64,000 nucleotides of DNA from Ehretia macrophylla (lineage: Eukaryota > Streptophyta > Magnoliopsida > Boraginales > Ehretiaceae), in assembly GCA_037974665.1 (NCBI GenBank), contig CM075773.1, forward strand, positions 62,402,763-62,466,762, read 5' to 3'. The first letter of the stretch is position 1. Each line of letters begins with the position of its first letter. Shown one piece after another: positions 22,143-36,057 of the stretch. Made by a program: the position numbers and the translations under genes. The notes beneath the pieces are model-generated. The model did no database searches. It was not told the origin of the DNA and was given only the letters and a program-made list of their open reading frames with translations.

Positions 22143-22565
22143 TATAATAAAATAATTTTAAAAAATCTATTATCATAGAGTTTCTCTGATAACATTATCA
22201 TGTTATGAACACATATTAATATGAAAAACAATAAATTACTAAAGAACCCTGCTGGTGCGATAACTCTCGAAGGAAAATTTCTTTAATTCGATAAAATAAA
22301 AAGTGAGCTCAACATACATGTAGCTGACGGCCGATTACTGGGAATCTTTCCTCTGCTGGAGTTTAGGTGAGTATCTGCTGCAACTGTGTCAGACAAAAAC
22401 TTGCATAACAAAACATCCATTAAAAACATTTCCAATTGCAACACTTATTAAACTGTAACTACCAGATCAAGCTCTAAAAATAGATACAATTACAGTAAGT
22501 AATAGTCAACTACTCCATCTCTTAAATGGCAAGATTGCCCTTATCATTTCTCTAAATTACCAAAA
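22143..22565 (+). promoter_or_regulatory. Upstream region of the galactosyltransferase gene
   Basis: No gene is present. It holds copy 2 of the duplicated segment (22368-22490) and AT-rich sequence. The core promoter cannot be placed from sequence alone. Confidence 0.4.
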
Positions 22566-25500
22566 ATGCCACGAACACATTCTCACTTGCCACTCTCCAC
22601 CTCCGATCCCCACGACGACAACGACAAGTACTATTCAAAATCCGAAAAGACCAAAAAGCCCCTGAACTTGCCACTCCAACCCCGAACCCCAATACCCATT
22701 ATCGTCATTTCAACTCTCTGCATCCTTATAGGCGTCTCCGGAACAATCTTCTATCTTCTCGCCGTATTCCGCCCCAAACCCACCCCCGTCTTCCGCTGCG
22801 GCCTTGTGGAGGATACTTTCCGGGCATTCTACTCCCTTCCCAACGCACGACGTCTCGGCGGTGGTGATGCCGGCACCGGCACCGGCGTCGCCGACCGGCC
22901 GAAGCTTCTTGGGTTTGTTGGTATTCAGACTGGGTTTTCGTCCCGCGATCGCCGCCAGGCTTTGAGGAGTACTTGGTTTCCTTCTGATCCTGAGGCCCTT
23001 CTAAGGTATATCATATAATTTTTTTGTCTTGCAAGCGAAATTAGTATTGTATGTTTAAGAATAATTGTCTTGATCGCCCGAATTATTAGCACTGATTAGT
23101 ATCGTAAGTATAAGAATAATTAACCTTGTATTTATCTTATACAAATGTGGAGCACAACAATTTCCGCGTTGGGGACCTTTTAACATCCTCGTTAGGAACA
23201 CAGTCACTCAATACCAACACGGGCGCTGAAATGAAACTAATGTTATAGCTTAACGATAAGTGTCTTGGCCTCAAATCCTCTGGCCAAAACAGTTAACTCG
23301 TGTTATCATTTAAACCGTAACACTAACTTTTAAATCACTTGTATATATATGTATGTATTTCTTTATGTATATGTAAGTTAGTTAAAGTTTACTTGGAGCT
23401 GGAATGTAGAGATGTATGTGATTCTTGAAGGTGAATTTGTGATTGTTAGAAGTAGAACTTGTAAAACGAAGAAGAAACAAAAAAAAAATTAATTTCTTTC
23501 TTTCTCTTTTTGGTGATTGATATAAAAAGATGGTAGAAATGGCTCTTGCGGTAATTTGGATTTCTCTTAAAAGAGAAAAGAATTTTGCTTTTCCATTTAA
23601 ATAATTTTTGGGTGCATGAGGTTAGATATTGTAAGTTGATAAAATGTGGCTGCGAATATTAGCTACTTATTGTGCAGTGTCCCGAGCGATGTTTCAGAGC
23701 TCTTTTGTTATTCTATTTTTCCAAGTTTTTCTTCTGAAGGCGGAGGGGTTTTGGGAAGCAAATGAATAATTAGTAATTTGGTTCTTAGTAATATTTGTCT
23801 AGAGGGAGGTAGCAGTTTTAAGAAATGAATGGTTATCTTACAGCTGACAGCCCGAGATGCTTAAATGGAAGGTAATGAAATAATAGAGGGATGCTTGATA
23901 AGTAAAAAACACTAATAGACTACTATGGAAAAATTCATCATTACTTGTTTGAGTATGGGAACTCTGAGTAGCCTTTGAATTCAGGGGCGGATCTAGGAAT
24001 TTAATATTGGGCAGGCCAAAATATTTTTTTAATGATACTATATAAATTTTTTTTTAAATTAGGGGGGCCGATAATTTTTTTTGACGATACTATATAGATA
24101 TTTTTTAAGCCCCCCTCCCACACTACATAGATCCGCCCCTACCTTTGATTATGATAATGATGTGTAAAAGGAGAGAAAGCATGATATGCCATGTAGAGTC
24201 CTAGCCTTTGTGAGGGCTTCATTAAACTGTGTCCCTTTCCATGCTCAACAGTTTTAACCCTATGCAGTATTATGCGAGCCAAATGTGAAAAACGTTTTTC
24301 ACATTCTTTCGTCATTGGGTTCTATTAGAATCTTCTGTGGATTTTGTAAATCTTTCTTGAATTGTTTCATAATTCATACATGTGCTGTTCTTTTGTGATC
24401 GTTTCTTGCCCACTAGACGGTTTTCCTCAATTTGCCTGGTTGTATTGCTTAATTTGAGATTCAAGTTGGCAGAGTAAAATATTGGTCAGTTTTTGAATTT
24501 TCGCCTCATTTCCATTTGTTTTAGGTTGGAGCAAGCTACTGGTTTGGCTTTTAGATTTGTGATTGGACGAACAAAAGACTCAAGAAAGATGGCTGAGCTT
24601 GAAAGAGAAATTGAGAAGTACAAGGACTTTATGATTATAGATGTTGAAGAACAATATTTAAAGCTTCCATACAAAACGTGAGGTCAATATCTCTTGAATT
24701 CCTTATCTTATTCAATACGATTGCCAGCTGACATCTTGTTTCTACTCCTTTTGCAGTATAGCATTTTTTAAAGCTTCCTTTGAGCTATTTGAAGCAGATT
24801 ATTATGTAAAAGCTGATGATGACATTTATTTGCGTCCTGGTATGGCCTGTGAATTACATATGTGGTTTGCCTCTAGCTCAATTGTGTGTTGTAATGCCGA
24901 CTTCTCATGCACTCAGATCGACTTTCTATCCTTCTGGCTAAGGAGAGAACCCATTCTATGACATATATTGGCTGCATGAAGAAAGGACCTGTGATTACTG
25001 ACCCGAAGATGAAATGGTAATTTTGGTACAATACATCTTTTTGTTTAATTTCTGCTATAAGAGATGATATTTTGGATACTTGGATGCTTTTTCTTTTTAC
25101 TGAATCTTACCTTAATCTTTCATGTCTCCAACAATTTTCAGGTATGAGAAATCTGGTCATCTAATTGGGAGTGAATACTTCTTGCATGCTTATGGTCCTA
25201 TCTATGTTCTTTCTGCAGAGGTGGTGGCATCGTTGGCAATTGCTAGAAATAACAGGTTTGTCACTTGTGCAGAGCTGATGTGCTATTTAGCAAATCGCTT
25301 TCTGATCATAACTATTTCCAACTCTAACTACACAAATGAATTGCTAACATTGGCCAATGTCACTAACTGATCAATGGTGATAACTTTTCAATGTCAAAAT
25401 CCATAATTCTTTGTCATTTGTTTGGTGTTTATGTGTGAAATAATGTAACTGAGACATATTATATGTAGTCTGGTGGGTTTTGAGATCCTTAATGGTAATT

Positions 25501-28500
25501 TTGATTTTTGCACACCAGTAAATTCAATTAATAATTTGTGATGATAAGAAGGTTTAGTAATATATAAAGGACAAATATATTTTTCGGTAGACTGAGCCAA
25601 ATTATCAGGAGAAGGTATACATGCTCAAGTTTAGAACCATTATCTTGTCTTCAGCTTACTTGTTGAGCTTTACATGAAATGCTTCATTCTTTAAAAGCAT
25701 GGCTGCAATGAACCGAGTTGTTCATGAACAAAACAGTGTATGAAGCGGACCATGTTGAGCATGACAATAGGGCTCATGTAATGAAGGAGCAGAATACGAT
25801 CGCGATTGATTTCAGCTTGTTGAACACATAATTTTTATAATTTTACTTTCTTTGGCAAAAATTATGTCGTCAATCAGATCAATAGAGGGAAATATTGAGG
25901 TTTTCATATAATTTATATTCAATAAATAGTCTGGATAGTTATTATGATGCTCGCTTAAAAGTGCTTTATTTATTTGTATTAAATTTCACTGCCGTTCTTT
26001 ACATTAACATGTTCTAAAGGTAAGATTGTTGGTGAAGCAAACTGATCATGAGCTGGTTGATAAACAGCTCATGTTCTGATGAGCCAGACGTAAGCACAAT
26101 TTTTAGACTAGTCATGAACACAAGTCAAGCACAAGTGCACAGTGCACTAGCAGTAACACCTTTGTGTTTGGCTCGGCTTGGTTCATTTGCACCCCTATCA
26201 TAGTTATGTTCTTTAACTTATCCTAGAGAGTAGTACTTTATAATTTCATATGCATAGGAAATGATAACTATGTGCTTTCTCTTTTTACCTATATTCATAA
26301 GCTAATTGTCTCTGCCATTTCATCCCATCCTTCTTTATAAATTAAGCATCATTTTAATATTTTTTTTTGTCAAACTGCCCAAGCAAGTATAAACTCTACT
26401 TTTTTATTTGTTTATTCCTGTTTTTCCCCATTTTCAGTTATTTCTTAATTCTTCAAAATTTGTGCCAATCAATCTCAAAGGCAGCAGAGAATAGCAATTT
26501 TATATGGCAACAACCCCTGTAAGACGGGGTGGGGCATTTGATATAAACTTTCAACACTATCAGACTATTTAGGTCATGTTTTTGTTAATTACTGGTGTTC
26601 TTTCACTTCTTCAGTTTATATTTTTTCTTTTCAATTTCAGTATGAGGATGTTCAACAATGAGGATGTCACTATTGGGTCATGGATGCTTGCCATGAATGT
26701 TCATCATGAAGATAATCGAGCAATATGCGATCCTCGCTGCACACCCACATCTATTGCTGTTTGGGACATACCAAAATGTTCAGGTAAAAACTACATATGA
26801 ATATATGATGCCTACATTGCCAATGCAAATTTAGTTTGACTTGTAACACATTTTTAATATTGTGAGGTGATATTCGTTTAACCAGTCTAGCCTCAAGATA
26901 ATCTCACATGCCTCCTGAAAATTTGTGGAAAGAAGCAATTAACCCTAGTCAAAGTTTGAAACTATAAGCCTATCTTCTTTATTTGATGATTGCAAAAGCA
27001 GCTTAATCAGAGAACCTAGACACTTACACCTTTCTCTCATTGCCCTTCATCCCCTTTCTACTGTCCTGTACTCCATATATAACTGCTGACCATGTAGGCA
27101 GCCAGAATAACCACTGACCACCACATGGACTCACTATCCACCAGCAGTACAGAACTGCTGGATTGTTGTCTGTTTGAACAAACACCCAAAACGGTGATTT
27201 TAATTGATTCACATCTGTCAAATGTGCATTGAACTATATCATCTTTAATATAGATAAACGGAATTTGATAGTGGCATGTTACGGGTGCTGAATAATGTAA
27301 GATATCTTGTGGCAGTATAGCGGCAGTGGGTTTGATGTGTAGTAGTGGTATTCATGATGTTTGTTGTAATTGCGGGTTTTCCGTGGTGATATCATAATGG
27401 GGCTCTGGTGCTCATGTTAAGAAATGTGGTCGTGGCAGCTTGTAATGTAATGCCGGCTGATATTCATTGAGTACGTCTTGGTAAGTTGGGAGATGGTTTG
27501 GTGGTGGATGGATTTGCTTACCGGAGTTTATAGTACAGGAACTAGGGCTGGAGTTGGTGAAAGTGTGGATGCTGGTAACATGAAAGTGGAGGATAGTGGT
27601 GACAGTAATTGGTGGCTTGTGGTGACGAATGATGGTTAAGGTGGTGGCAGTTGAGGAGTTGAGGGTGGAGATGTCATTCAGCACAAACAAGTCTGGTCTG
27701 GACTCGAGTTAAAGACTGATCATCATCGGTTAAATTTCCATCCAATATGAAAAGAGGGGCATAGAAGTCTTCATCAAGTGATCAATATTTGTGAATCGGA
27801 GAGGAAGAAATAGAAGAGGAAGAAAGAAAGAAAGCTATGAGTTCCACCTAGAACTCTTTAAAAAAAAAAACAATAACAAAAAATAAGAACCTCCTAAGGT
27901 AAGGTTGCATCCAACATTAGGCACGACCACCTAAAGAAGACATCTTAAGAGACAGAGTAGTTCGTTTGCCATCCTTCAAATATCAGAACTCATGCACATA
28001 TATACAATAAAAGACTTGGTCCTATGAGACAACATAGGAAAATACCAGGTCTTAAAACCGAATAACTTAGTGCCATAAGACAAATTCACTATGTTTTTAG
28101 GACTCGGCAAATTCCAATTACAATGACCCATTAATTAGTTGCTCCTTATAGAACTTTTTTTATGACTCGAGGACCATAGCTTAGAGAGCTACTTAAATTC
28201 TTTGATAGCTAGAATTTGAATATCCTAAACAAAACAGCAGCAGCAGTTTATTTATTTAACTAAGATTTCGATGATCTGCAGTTTAAACCTAAGCAACTTC
28301 ACTCCTATGACTCTTACTCTACAAGACTCCTAATCTGTTCTTTGTTGTCCTTATTGCGTTCAAGGATAACATGCATAATCAGTAGGGTGAGGCCTATGGG
28401 TGTCGAAGAGCTTTGGGACTATGTTGATGACAGAGGAGGTGGTGGTGAAAATTGTTAAGTGATGGCTATAGGATGATTGGAGGAGGTGACCATGAGGAGG

Positions 28501-30580
28501 GTGGGGCCTTTGGGCGATAGCAAGTGGTTGGTGCAGGAAGTCTCAGCAGTACGCAGACAAATACACACATCCACACGCACACTCTCTCTCTCTATATGTT
28601 CTACGACAAACGTGGAATTAAAACTTTTAAGGAAGGGTGAAATTGTCTTTTAGTCTAAGTGAGGTCAACCAAGGTCTCCTCCCATCTACCACAGCAACTA
28701 CATAGTGTATCTTCCAAATTTTAGGGGCAACTGACGTGTAACTCCAGACTGGATGGGGTAAATGAAAATTATCCTTCTCTTCGGTGATTTAAATGGCGAA
28801 TAGTTAATATAGAAATACAGAGAATCATCTTGAAGTTTAGTCTTGTATCATATTTTCGCCAGACTTCGAACTTCTCCTTAAACGTGTACTCTCAGTTGCA
28901 TCTTCAGGTTAGTGATCATATCTGACACATTATGGGCTTTGTATGTTCTGAACCTTTCCTCTCTTTCTTTTCTGCCAGTAGAAGTAGCGAAATCCTAATA
29001 GAAGTTTCAAAACACATATAGGTCTATCTCTTTTTATGATTTCAGATTGAAACATAAAGTAATTAGACATCTTTTTACTATAACTTTGAACTCTTCACCG
29101 AAAGCTTTATATGTAAACCTTACGGTTCTTATCCTGCACATCTTTCATTATCATGAACCAACAGTCCCCTGACAAACCTCTTTGGTTCTTGTTGGTGGCC
29201 TGTCATTTTGTTTAACCACTTTCACTTTCTAAACCATTTCTAGATAGATCAAATGAAAATCGCGTATTGGTCTGGGTGCATCCTTTTATATATGGGAAAA
29301 AATATTATTTGATAAGTGGAAAAGATATATGTGAAAATATTCTCACTCCTTTGACATGACCAGGAAAGCGGAATTATGTAAAATACCTCTTCCCCTCATT
29401 TTTTCAAGGATGAGAAACATCCATTTCAATTTTGAATACATTTCATTTAGAATCTGGATTTTTCCACTTCATTGTTCCAATATATTTCATAAATCTTAGC
29501 ATAGTCAGCTAAAAGTGAAAGAAAATTTTTTCCACATATTCTTTCCTATACCTAGTTGCACTTTTTGGTAACTGAGACTTATCTTATAGATGAAAGTTAA
29601 GGCACACTAGATCTGACAACAAGCTATATATACCACCATTGGATACTTCCAGCATATATCTTTGTTCTACACATCCATATAAAGTGTGTAACTCCACATA
29701 TCTAATAGTGTAGACTTATTTAACACAATGACTCATTCAGCAATACGGTCACAATCTCTTCATTTCTGCTTCAGCTAGTATTTGCAATGAGGAAATTACC
29801 GTGTCCAATTTTGCACTTTTCTTCATATACAGAAGACCAGTATTATCTTTGATACCAAGTTTTTAGTGAAGATCTGCTTGTATGCTACATCAAAGTTTTA
29901 TGTGAAGGAATTCTGATTCCATGTATCTGCTTTAGTTAGGTTGGATACCATACATTGTTATGAGATCAGGTTGACGGCAGTTTCTTCTTAGTTATTATGG
30001 AGACTTTATCACTACAAGTAACAGACATGCTATTGTTTCAAATAAATTTCATGTGGCTTCTACTTTGAAGAAGCAAAGATCTCAGCAGTGAGTGTACACC
30101 ATTTTTTCGCTATAAAGCAGCAATTATGGTGCTTATTTTAGTGGATTATCTCCATCTTTGTATTATCCTTCCTTTTGGCCACTAATATGCATGATTAGTC
30201 ATCCCTTTCCATAATATATTTCGTGACAGAGTTGGCCATTACACTGATGACTAAAATAGCGAGAAACTTGTACCTCGAAAGGGATAATGTGTAAAAATAG
30301 GGGTTTCATGTACACCGAGTCTGCTTTTGTTTCTTTTCACTTGAAAAACTTAAAAATTTGGGGACGAGTTATATTAGCTAATCTTTTGAATCTGTGCCAC
30401 ACAAATTATGATAATGCAGACACAAATGTCCCCTTTAAACCACGTGCTTATTTGTAGTTTACTGTCTCATGACAAATTTGACAATTTCCAGGTCTGTGCA
30501 ATCCAGCTAAAAAAATGAAAGAGCTACATAATATCAGTATGTGTTCGAAAAGTCCAACATTGCCACCTGATGATAGATAA
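22566..30580 (+). CDS. Beta-1,3-galactosyltransferase, GT31 family (plant B3GALT12/13/14-like)
   Basis: Proposed exons are 22566-23005, 24525-24677, 24757-24839, 24917-25016, 25142-25255, 26641-26783 and 30492-30580, giving 373 aa with consistent phases and GT-AG sites. It is a type II Golgi enzyme that would transfer galactose from UDP-Gal in beta-1,3 linkage to a glycan acceptor. Residues 1-42 are a polar cytosolic tail, 43-68 the membrane anchor, and 69-115 a stem with a Gly/Thr/Ala-rich patch. The catalytic part starts at [12 protein letters not shown] and [10 protein letters not shown], and continues through RFVIGRTKD and the metal-binding DDD at 218-220 ([10 protein letters not shown]). 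It ends with [18 protein letters not shown]. These are GT31 hallmarks. The start is the first ATG of an in-frame first exon and gives an intact tail and anchor. Subclade is judged from overall motif similarity. The last intron is 3.7 kb. Confidence 0.9.
23981..24142. mobile_element. hAT-type MITE in galactosyltransferase intron 1
   Basis: The ends are TCAGGGGCGGATCTAGG and the reverse complement of GTAGGGGCGGATCTATG. The flanks CTTTGAAT (23973-23980) and CTTTGATT (24143-24150) are 8 bp with one mismatch. The interior is a short fold-back with duplicated ATACTATATA blocks. It is non-coding. Confidence 0.75.
26784..30491 (+). other. Large last intron of the galactosyltransferase gene
   Basis: The intron is 3708 bp. 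I found no coding exon or clear transposon ends in it. It includes a GT/GGTGGT-rich region at 27240-27680 and a CT run at 28581-28591. Confidence 0.6.
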
Positions 30581-32775
30581 TGTCTCGTTCGCCCTGGAGT
30601 TCAAATACTTTTAGTAATACGTTACCGGATGGCTCTGCTATGATAATGGTTATACAGGTAATTGAGGATGTACTACAGCCTCCCTTAGATTCATATGCCT
30701 ATTTGTGTAAAGTGTTGTATTCATTTTTCATTATTACTTGGAAGCATAGTGTTGTATTATAGTTGGGTGCCAACGGCTGCCTGTTTGCTCGCCACATGTA
30801 GAGTTATATGAATATAAAGTCATATGGCATTCAATGTTCAACGGCAATGGCCGGCCGTTTTAAAGATTCTCCCTTATAGTTAACCAACTTTTTTCCGAGT
30901 CTTGTCACACTTCTACTCATGTAACAGGATTTTGGAATCTATTATGCAGTAGTGTTAGACACTTAGTATACATACTGCAGGGCTTCATTGTGTGTAAAAA
31001 GACTGAAGCACTTGGTGAAAAGATTTATGGTTTAGTTCACACACTTATTTACTTTAGTCAATAGCAATATATCATTGTTTTTTATTCATGGATTCTTCTT
31101 CTTCTTCTTATTGTAAAGGCCATCAGTATTTTATCCTAACACTTGATATGTTGTGTTGAATAATCACGGGCGAATTTAAGATGTTTTATTTATTTAGGTG
31201 ACTAAAGTTAGTGGAACTAATTGAAATTAAGTGATTTTACGGATTTTTAGAAATCAAATAATTTACATTATTTTGTGGATTCGTGGGGGCTTCAGTCTCC
31301 ACAGGCTGGGAATTATAAACCCAATTTTGAAATGGCCCGAGAAAAATTAAGAGCTTGCAAATTAAGGTTTTCTTTGTGGCATTGCACATTTTTCTCTCAA
31401 ATTTCTCAATAATATTCTTCTCTTCCTCTTTGAATCGAACGCATTGTTCCGCTGAATTTATAAAAATTGTTTCTCTTCCTCCCTGTTTGATGCCTGAAAG
31501 ATAAATACTTTGGTTTGGTATATATTGAATTCATTTGTGTAGTTGAACTATTTATAATGCAATCACTTTTTTAAGTTTCATGTTTTAGTTGGGTTAGCAA
31601 ATTAATTTAGAATAAAATCCTTGCGAGTATCAACGATAAAATATGTTTAATGTACAATTATTTTTTTATAATGAGGAATTCACTTTAAAGTATAAATTCG
31701 TCAGGCTTGTCATGGGAAAGTTTCCTATTATGCCGTCTGGTCACCCGGGTCTATTCATATATCAGGTGGTTTTATTACATGTGAGACTCACTTGTACAGA
31801 TAATCGTTGCCTGATTAGAGATTTTCCCTGCTACATCAGCATCTAGTGTACAATTACTTAGTCCAGATTATCTAAATCTTCACGGCCTTGCAGATTATAA
31901 GCTGTAGAGGGCCACTTGATATGAGGATCCAAATCCTCAGACATGATGCTATTTCATTGAAAATTTTGGTTGGTAGCATTTTTGTGGATTTGTGTAATAG
32001 GTTGTACATATAAATTAACAAATATTAGGCCAGCTCAAAAACGAATTGACCTTGCGCAGGCCCAAATTGTGGCCCATTCTAGAGAGTGGATTTTGACATC
32101 AGGCTATGTTAGCAGGACTCATGCTCATTCAAGGTCCATTCCTAATTACCACGGGGCCTTAGTGAAATGATATGCTCTTTGCTACAAGTGTGAGAGATTA
32201 GATAATCAATTTTTCTCGGTGATATCCTTAAAATTGTATGTCCAACTTAAGCTTCCCTTCAATCAAAGTAAAAAAAAAAAAAAGCCATTCCTAATTGAAG
32301 GGTCACAAGAGTTGGACTTTGGACCTGTCAATATCTGCAATATATTTTTCTTTACACTAAGAGTTGAAAAAATTGTTTTCGAGAATAACTAACAATGAAA
32401 CAAAAAAAAAAAAAAAATACAAAAGAGCAACTAACAAAATGATTTCTCGTTTTGGATTCTCTTTGAGTTATTTTGAGAACAAAAGATTGTATTAAAAAAT
32501 TGAACCAAACAAACCTTTAAGGGCCTGCTTAGTTGCCTAAAACTATATTCTCTAAGTCCTTTTTCTTTTTTTCTTTGTTCTTTTCTTGCTTTGATAAAAA
32601 AAAAAAAACGTTTTTTTTTTTTTTGTTTAAACTTTGGTCATATCTTCTCAAGACTTGGATCCAATCTTAGAACCATTTAGTAAGGTGAATTTTAAGACTT
32701 AATTTGGAAATTAAAATGTATTAATTTAAAACTGAGGGGAGGTCTTTAGAATGTTCACATTGTGTGTGGCACAGA
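30581..32775. other. Galactosyltransferase 3' flank and intergenic DNA
   Basis: The 3' UTR presumably occupies the first few hundred bases. Beyond it I recognise only A/T runs (32269-32283, 32401-32416, 32596-32623). No gene is supported. Confidence 0.5.
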
Positions 32776-34673
32776 GTGAAAGAATATTTAGTATGTCATG
32801 GAATGATTAATAGGTATACCAAGTCAATTTATCATGGTGAAATTGTTGAAATTAGAGATGCACGACCTCCTATTGATATGGAACCACCAATCAACAACTT
32901 TTGAAAATCATAACAATATGAATGACTTAGTGAGGGATGCATTTGAAATTCATGATAGATCAAATTTTATAAATGAAGGTTTAGAGGGTGAAAAAATAAA
33001 TAAGGATGACGATGATGTTGATATTAATATTGAGGTTGAACATCACAATCAATCTGAAAATGTACCTAATGAAGAAGTTTCAAAATTTTATAAGTTTCTT
33101 GAAGAAGCCATTCAAGAAGAGAACTCTATCTTGATTCCAAATCAAAGATTTTGTCATTCAAGTTGAGCTAATGCACTTAAAATGCAATAACAAATTGACT
33201 AAGAAATCAGTTGATAGACTTCTTGAATTCTTGAAAGATCATTATCCACAGTCGAGAATGCCTAAATCTTGTTATGAAGCGAAGAAGATGACAAATGTAT
33301 TAGGCTTAAAGTATGAAAAGATTCATGTATGCCTGAATAATTGTATGTTGTAGATGAGTGTGAGAGCATCACAACAGTCCTGTTATGTTTATAATTCATC
33401 TTGCTAGCACAAAGACAATGAGGTTTATGGAAGAGAAAAAAAAATTGCTACTAAAATTTTGTGATATTTTCCATTGATACCAAGGCTTCAAAAGCTATAC
33501 ATGTCTTTGAAAAAATCTTCTTCAATGAGATGGCATGATGAGCATCGCATGAAGGATGGACTTTTAAGGCATCCTACAAATTCATTAGCATGGAAGGATT
33601 TTGATTGTCGATATCCCAAGTTTGCTTCTAATCCTCGAAATATGAGACTTGCATTAGCTAGTGATAGTTTTAATCCTTTTGGATTGATGATTAATGTGTA
33701 CAACATATAGCATGTAATTTTGATTTCGTACAATTTACTCTTGTGGATGTACATGAAACAATCTTCATTTATTTTGTCAATGATCATCTCAGGTAAAGAG
33801 TCCCTCGAAAACAAAGTAGATATTTTTCTTCAACCACTTATTGAAAAGTTGCTCCAATTGTGAGAAGGGATACAAACATATAATGCAATGAGTTGCATTG
33901 ATTTGGGCTATAAGTGACTTTCTTGGCTATGCTTGTTTATTAGGTTAGAGCATTAAAGAAAAATAATCATGTCCATGTTGTGCAGATAAGACACAATCAA
34001 GGTGGTTAAAAAATAGGGACAAATTTTTTATTTAGGGGCATCATCATTGGTTAAGTGATTCACACAAGTTCCGTGCACAAAAGCAGTATTTTGGTAGGAC
34101 AAAGGAACAAGGGACGACACCTAAGAAATTATCTGGGTCGGATGCGATGAGACAATTAAAAGGGGTTAGTTTCATTGACGAGTACACAATAAATATAAGG
34201 AACGAGGCAACCGCTTCTAAAAGAAAGAGAACAAGAGTTACAAGTATTGAAGATGATTGTTTAGGATAAGCATGTGGAGGGGGTGACAATCATGTTAGTG
34301 AATTAACATTGTGGGAAAAGAAAAGTATTTTTTTAAAAATTATTGGGAGTTCAATAAATTGCGTCACAATCTTGATATCATGCATATTGAGAAAAATGTT
34401 TGTGAAAATATACTTGGAACATTATTAAACATCAAAGAGAAAAGATAATTCAAAAGTACGCTATGACTTGGAGGACAAAGAAATAAGGCCACAACTTCAA
34501 CCGGCTGTAAGGTACTTAACCGAAAAGGGTTTTTCCCTCATGTATCTTACTCAATGACTAGGAAAGGAAAATATGTATTTCTCAAGGTACTGAAACATGT
34601 AAAAATGTCTGATTCATATGCATCAAATATATTAGTATCAATGATAGAAAATTACAATATCTCAATAAACATT
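32776..34673 (+). pseudogene. CACTA (En/Spm) tnp2 transposase pseudogene
   Basis: Translated pieces follow the order of a TNP2 protein. A transposase-associated N-terminal motif (VKEYLVCHGMINRYTK, 32776 on) is followed by MNDLVRDAFE and an acidic linker. Next come FYKFLEEA, LMHLKCNNKLTKKSVDRLLE and PKSCYEAKKMTNVLGLKYEK. The core then reads IPRLQKLYMS, MRWHDEHRMKDGLLRHP and FASNPRNMRLALASDSFNPF. Later scraps include KVDIFLQPLIEKL (33810) and NLDIMHIEKNVCENILGTLL (34370-34430). Stops and frameshifts occur from 33165 onward and become dense after 33710, so the gene is dead. No CACTA terminal repeats were found nearby, and the 3' part is interrupted by the LTR at 34674. Confidence 0.9.
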
Positions 34674-36057
34674 TGTTAGGTCCCAATGTTCAATCTTGAT
34701 AGGGTGAAAAAATTGAATGAGCAAATTAATTGCACAAGTAAAATAATTAGAGTAGGGAAAGAGAATAATTGACACATTTTGATTTATCCTGGTTCCCTAC
34801 ACCTCTTAGTGTTGATCAGTCCAGTTTCAAGGAATTCTCTTGACTTTACAACAACTTTTCACTAATCAACAATAACAGTTAATGCATCTATTACAACAGC
34901 AGCAATAAAAAATATAGAATAAATATTCTAAGTTAACTCTCTGAGAGTTAACAATAAGCAAGAATTTCTTGCTTTTGATATCCTAACACACAACGCTTCT
35001 CAACTAGACAAATATTACAATTCAGCTTATCTATTACAACTCAAATATCATATGAATATAATAATGAATGACTCAATCACTTACATGATAAAGAAAGCTT
35101 TCAGAATTTGGAGCTTGAAATATATCTGACAATAACGATCTCGAGTTTTTTGATGTGTGTAAGTATGATAATCTTGTATATGAGTTGTTATTTTTTGTGA
35201 AGTTTTTGGGTGTCTTGATAGCCAAAAACTTCAATAATTTCCATTGCTACATTACCCAAACAGTGCTCCAACGGGTCTGCTACAGTACTAAACAGTAACT
35301 CAGACATTTACATGGTGTTTGGATTGCACTAAGGAATGGAAAGGAAAGTAAAGTAAAGCAAGAAAAATAAAGGAAAGTAAAGTAAAGCAAGAAAAATAAA
35401 GGAAAGGAAAGTAAATGAATTACCTTGTTTGTATTGCAAAAAAAATAATAATGGAAAGGAAATGAAATTTTTTTATAATTCTTTGTTTGGATTAGAGAAG
35501 GAAAGGAAATGACAATTTTAAATAGTAAATTATTTAAATGTCCTTTTTCAAAATCAGGGCAGTATAGTCTTTTTTTATGGAAACCATTCATTTTCCTCCC
35601 AAACACTCCAAATTGGATAAATTAAAAAATTCATCCAATTAAAGGAAATGGAGGGAATATTGTACCCCTCCATTTCCTTTATTGCTTTCAAATTTGTAAT
35701 CCAAACAAGGGGAGGGGTTCCTTATTCCCTTCCCTTCCTTTACTTTCTATTAAAAAAGTAAATCCAAACAAGCTGTTAGATTTCTATATGGCCAAACAAT
35801 AACTCCAACGGTATTGCTACAGTACCCAATTTTAAATTTTCAAATCTTCTACAGTGTTTGAGTTGCTACAATTACCATTTTGCTACAGTTCAGTGTTGCT
35901 ACAGTACCAACATTTATACAAAAAATTCCATTTTATTGTCGCTTCCAACATCCTATTTTTGCTAATTTCAATACTAAACAAAATCATATTAATTCACTTA
36001 TTTGTTGTCATCAAAATTAAAATTAATAAGAAATTGTTGGGTTCAATTCCAATAACA
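34674..36057 (-). mobile_element. Copia (SIRE/Maximus-like) solo LTR, minus orientation
   Basis: On the minus strand it starts TGTTATTGGAATTGAACCC, with TTTTGATGACAACAAATAAG shortly after. It ends TTCACCCTATCAAGATTG followed by GGGACCTAACA. This is the same layout as the solo LTR at 13683-15486. A PIF MITE (35311-35775) is inserted in it. The pentamer ACATT occurs at 34669-34673 and at 36055-36059, so the right border or the duplication is ambiguous by three bases. No internal domains are present. Confidence 0.6.
35311..35775. mobile_element. PIF/Harbinger-like MITE, TTA target duplication
   Basis: Ends are CATGGTGTTTGGATT and the reverse complement of CAGCTTGTTTGGATT. TTA flanks both sides (35308-35310 and 35776-35778). 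The arms are purine-rich (GGAAAGGAAAGTAAAG) on one side and pyrimidine-rich on the other, making a long fold-back. It is non-coding and 465 bp long. Confidence 0.8.
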
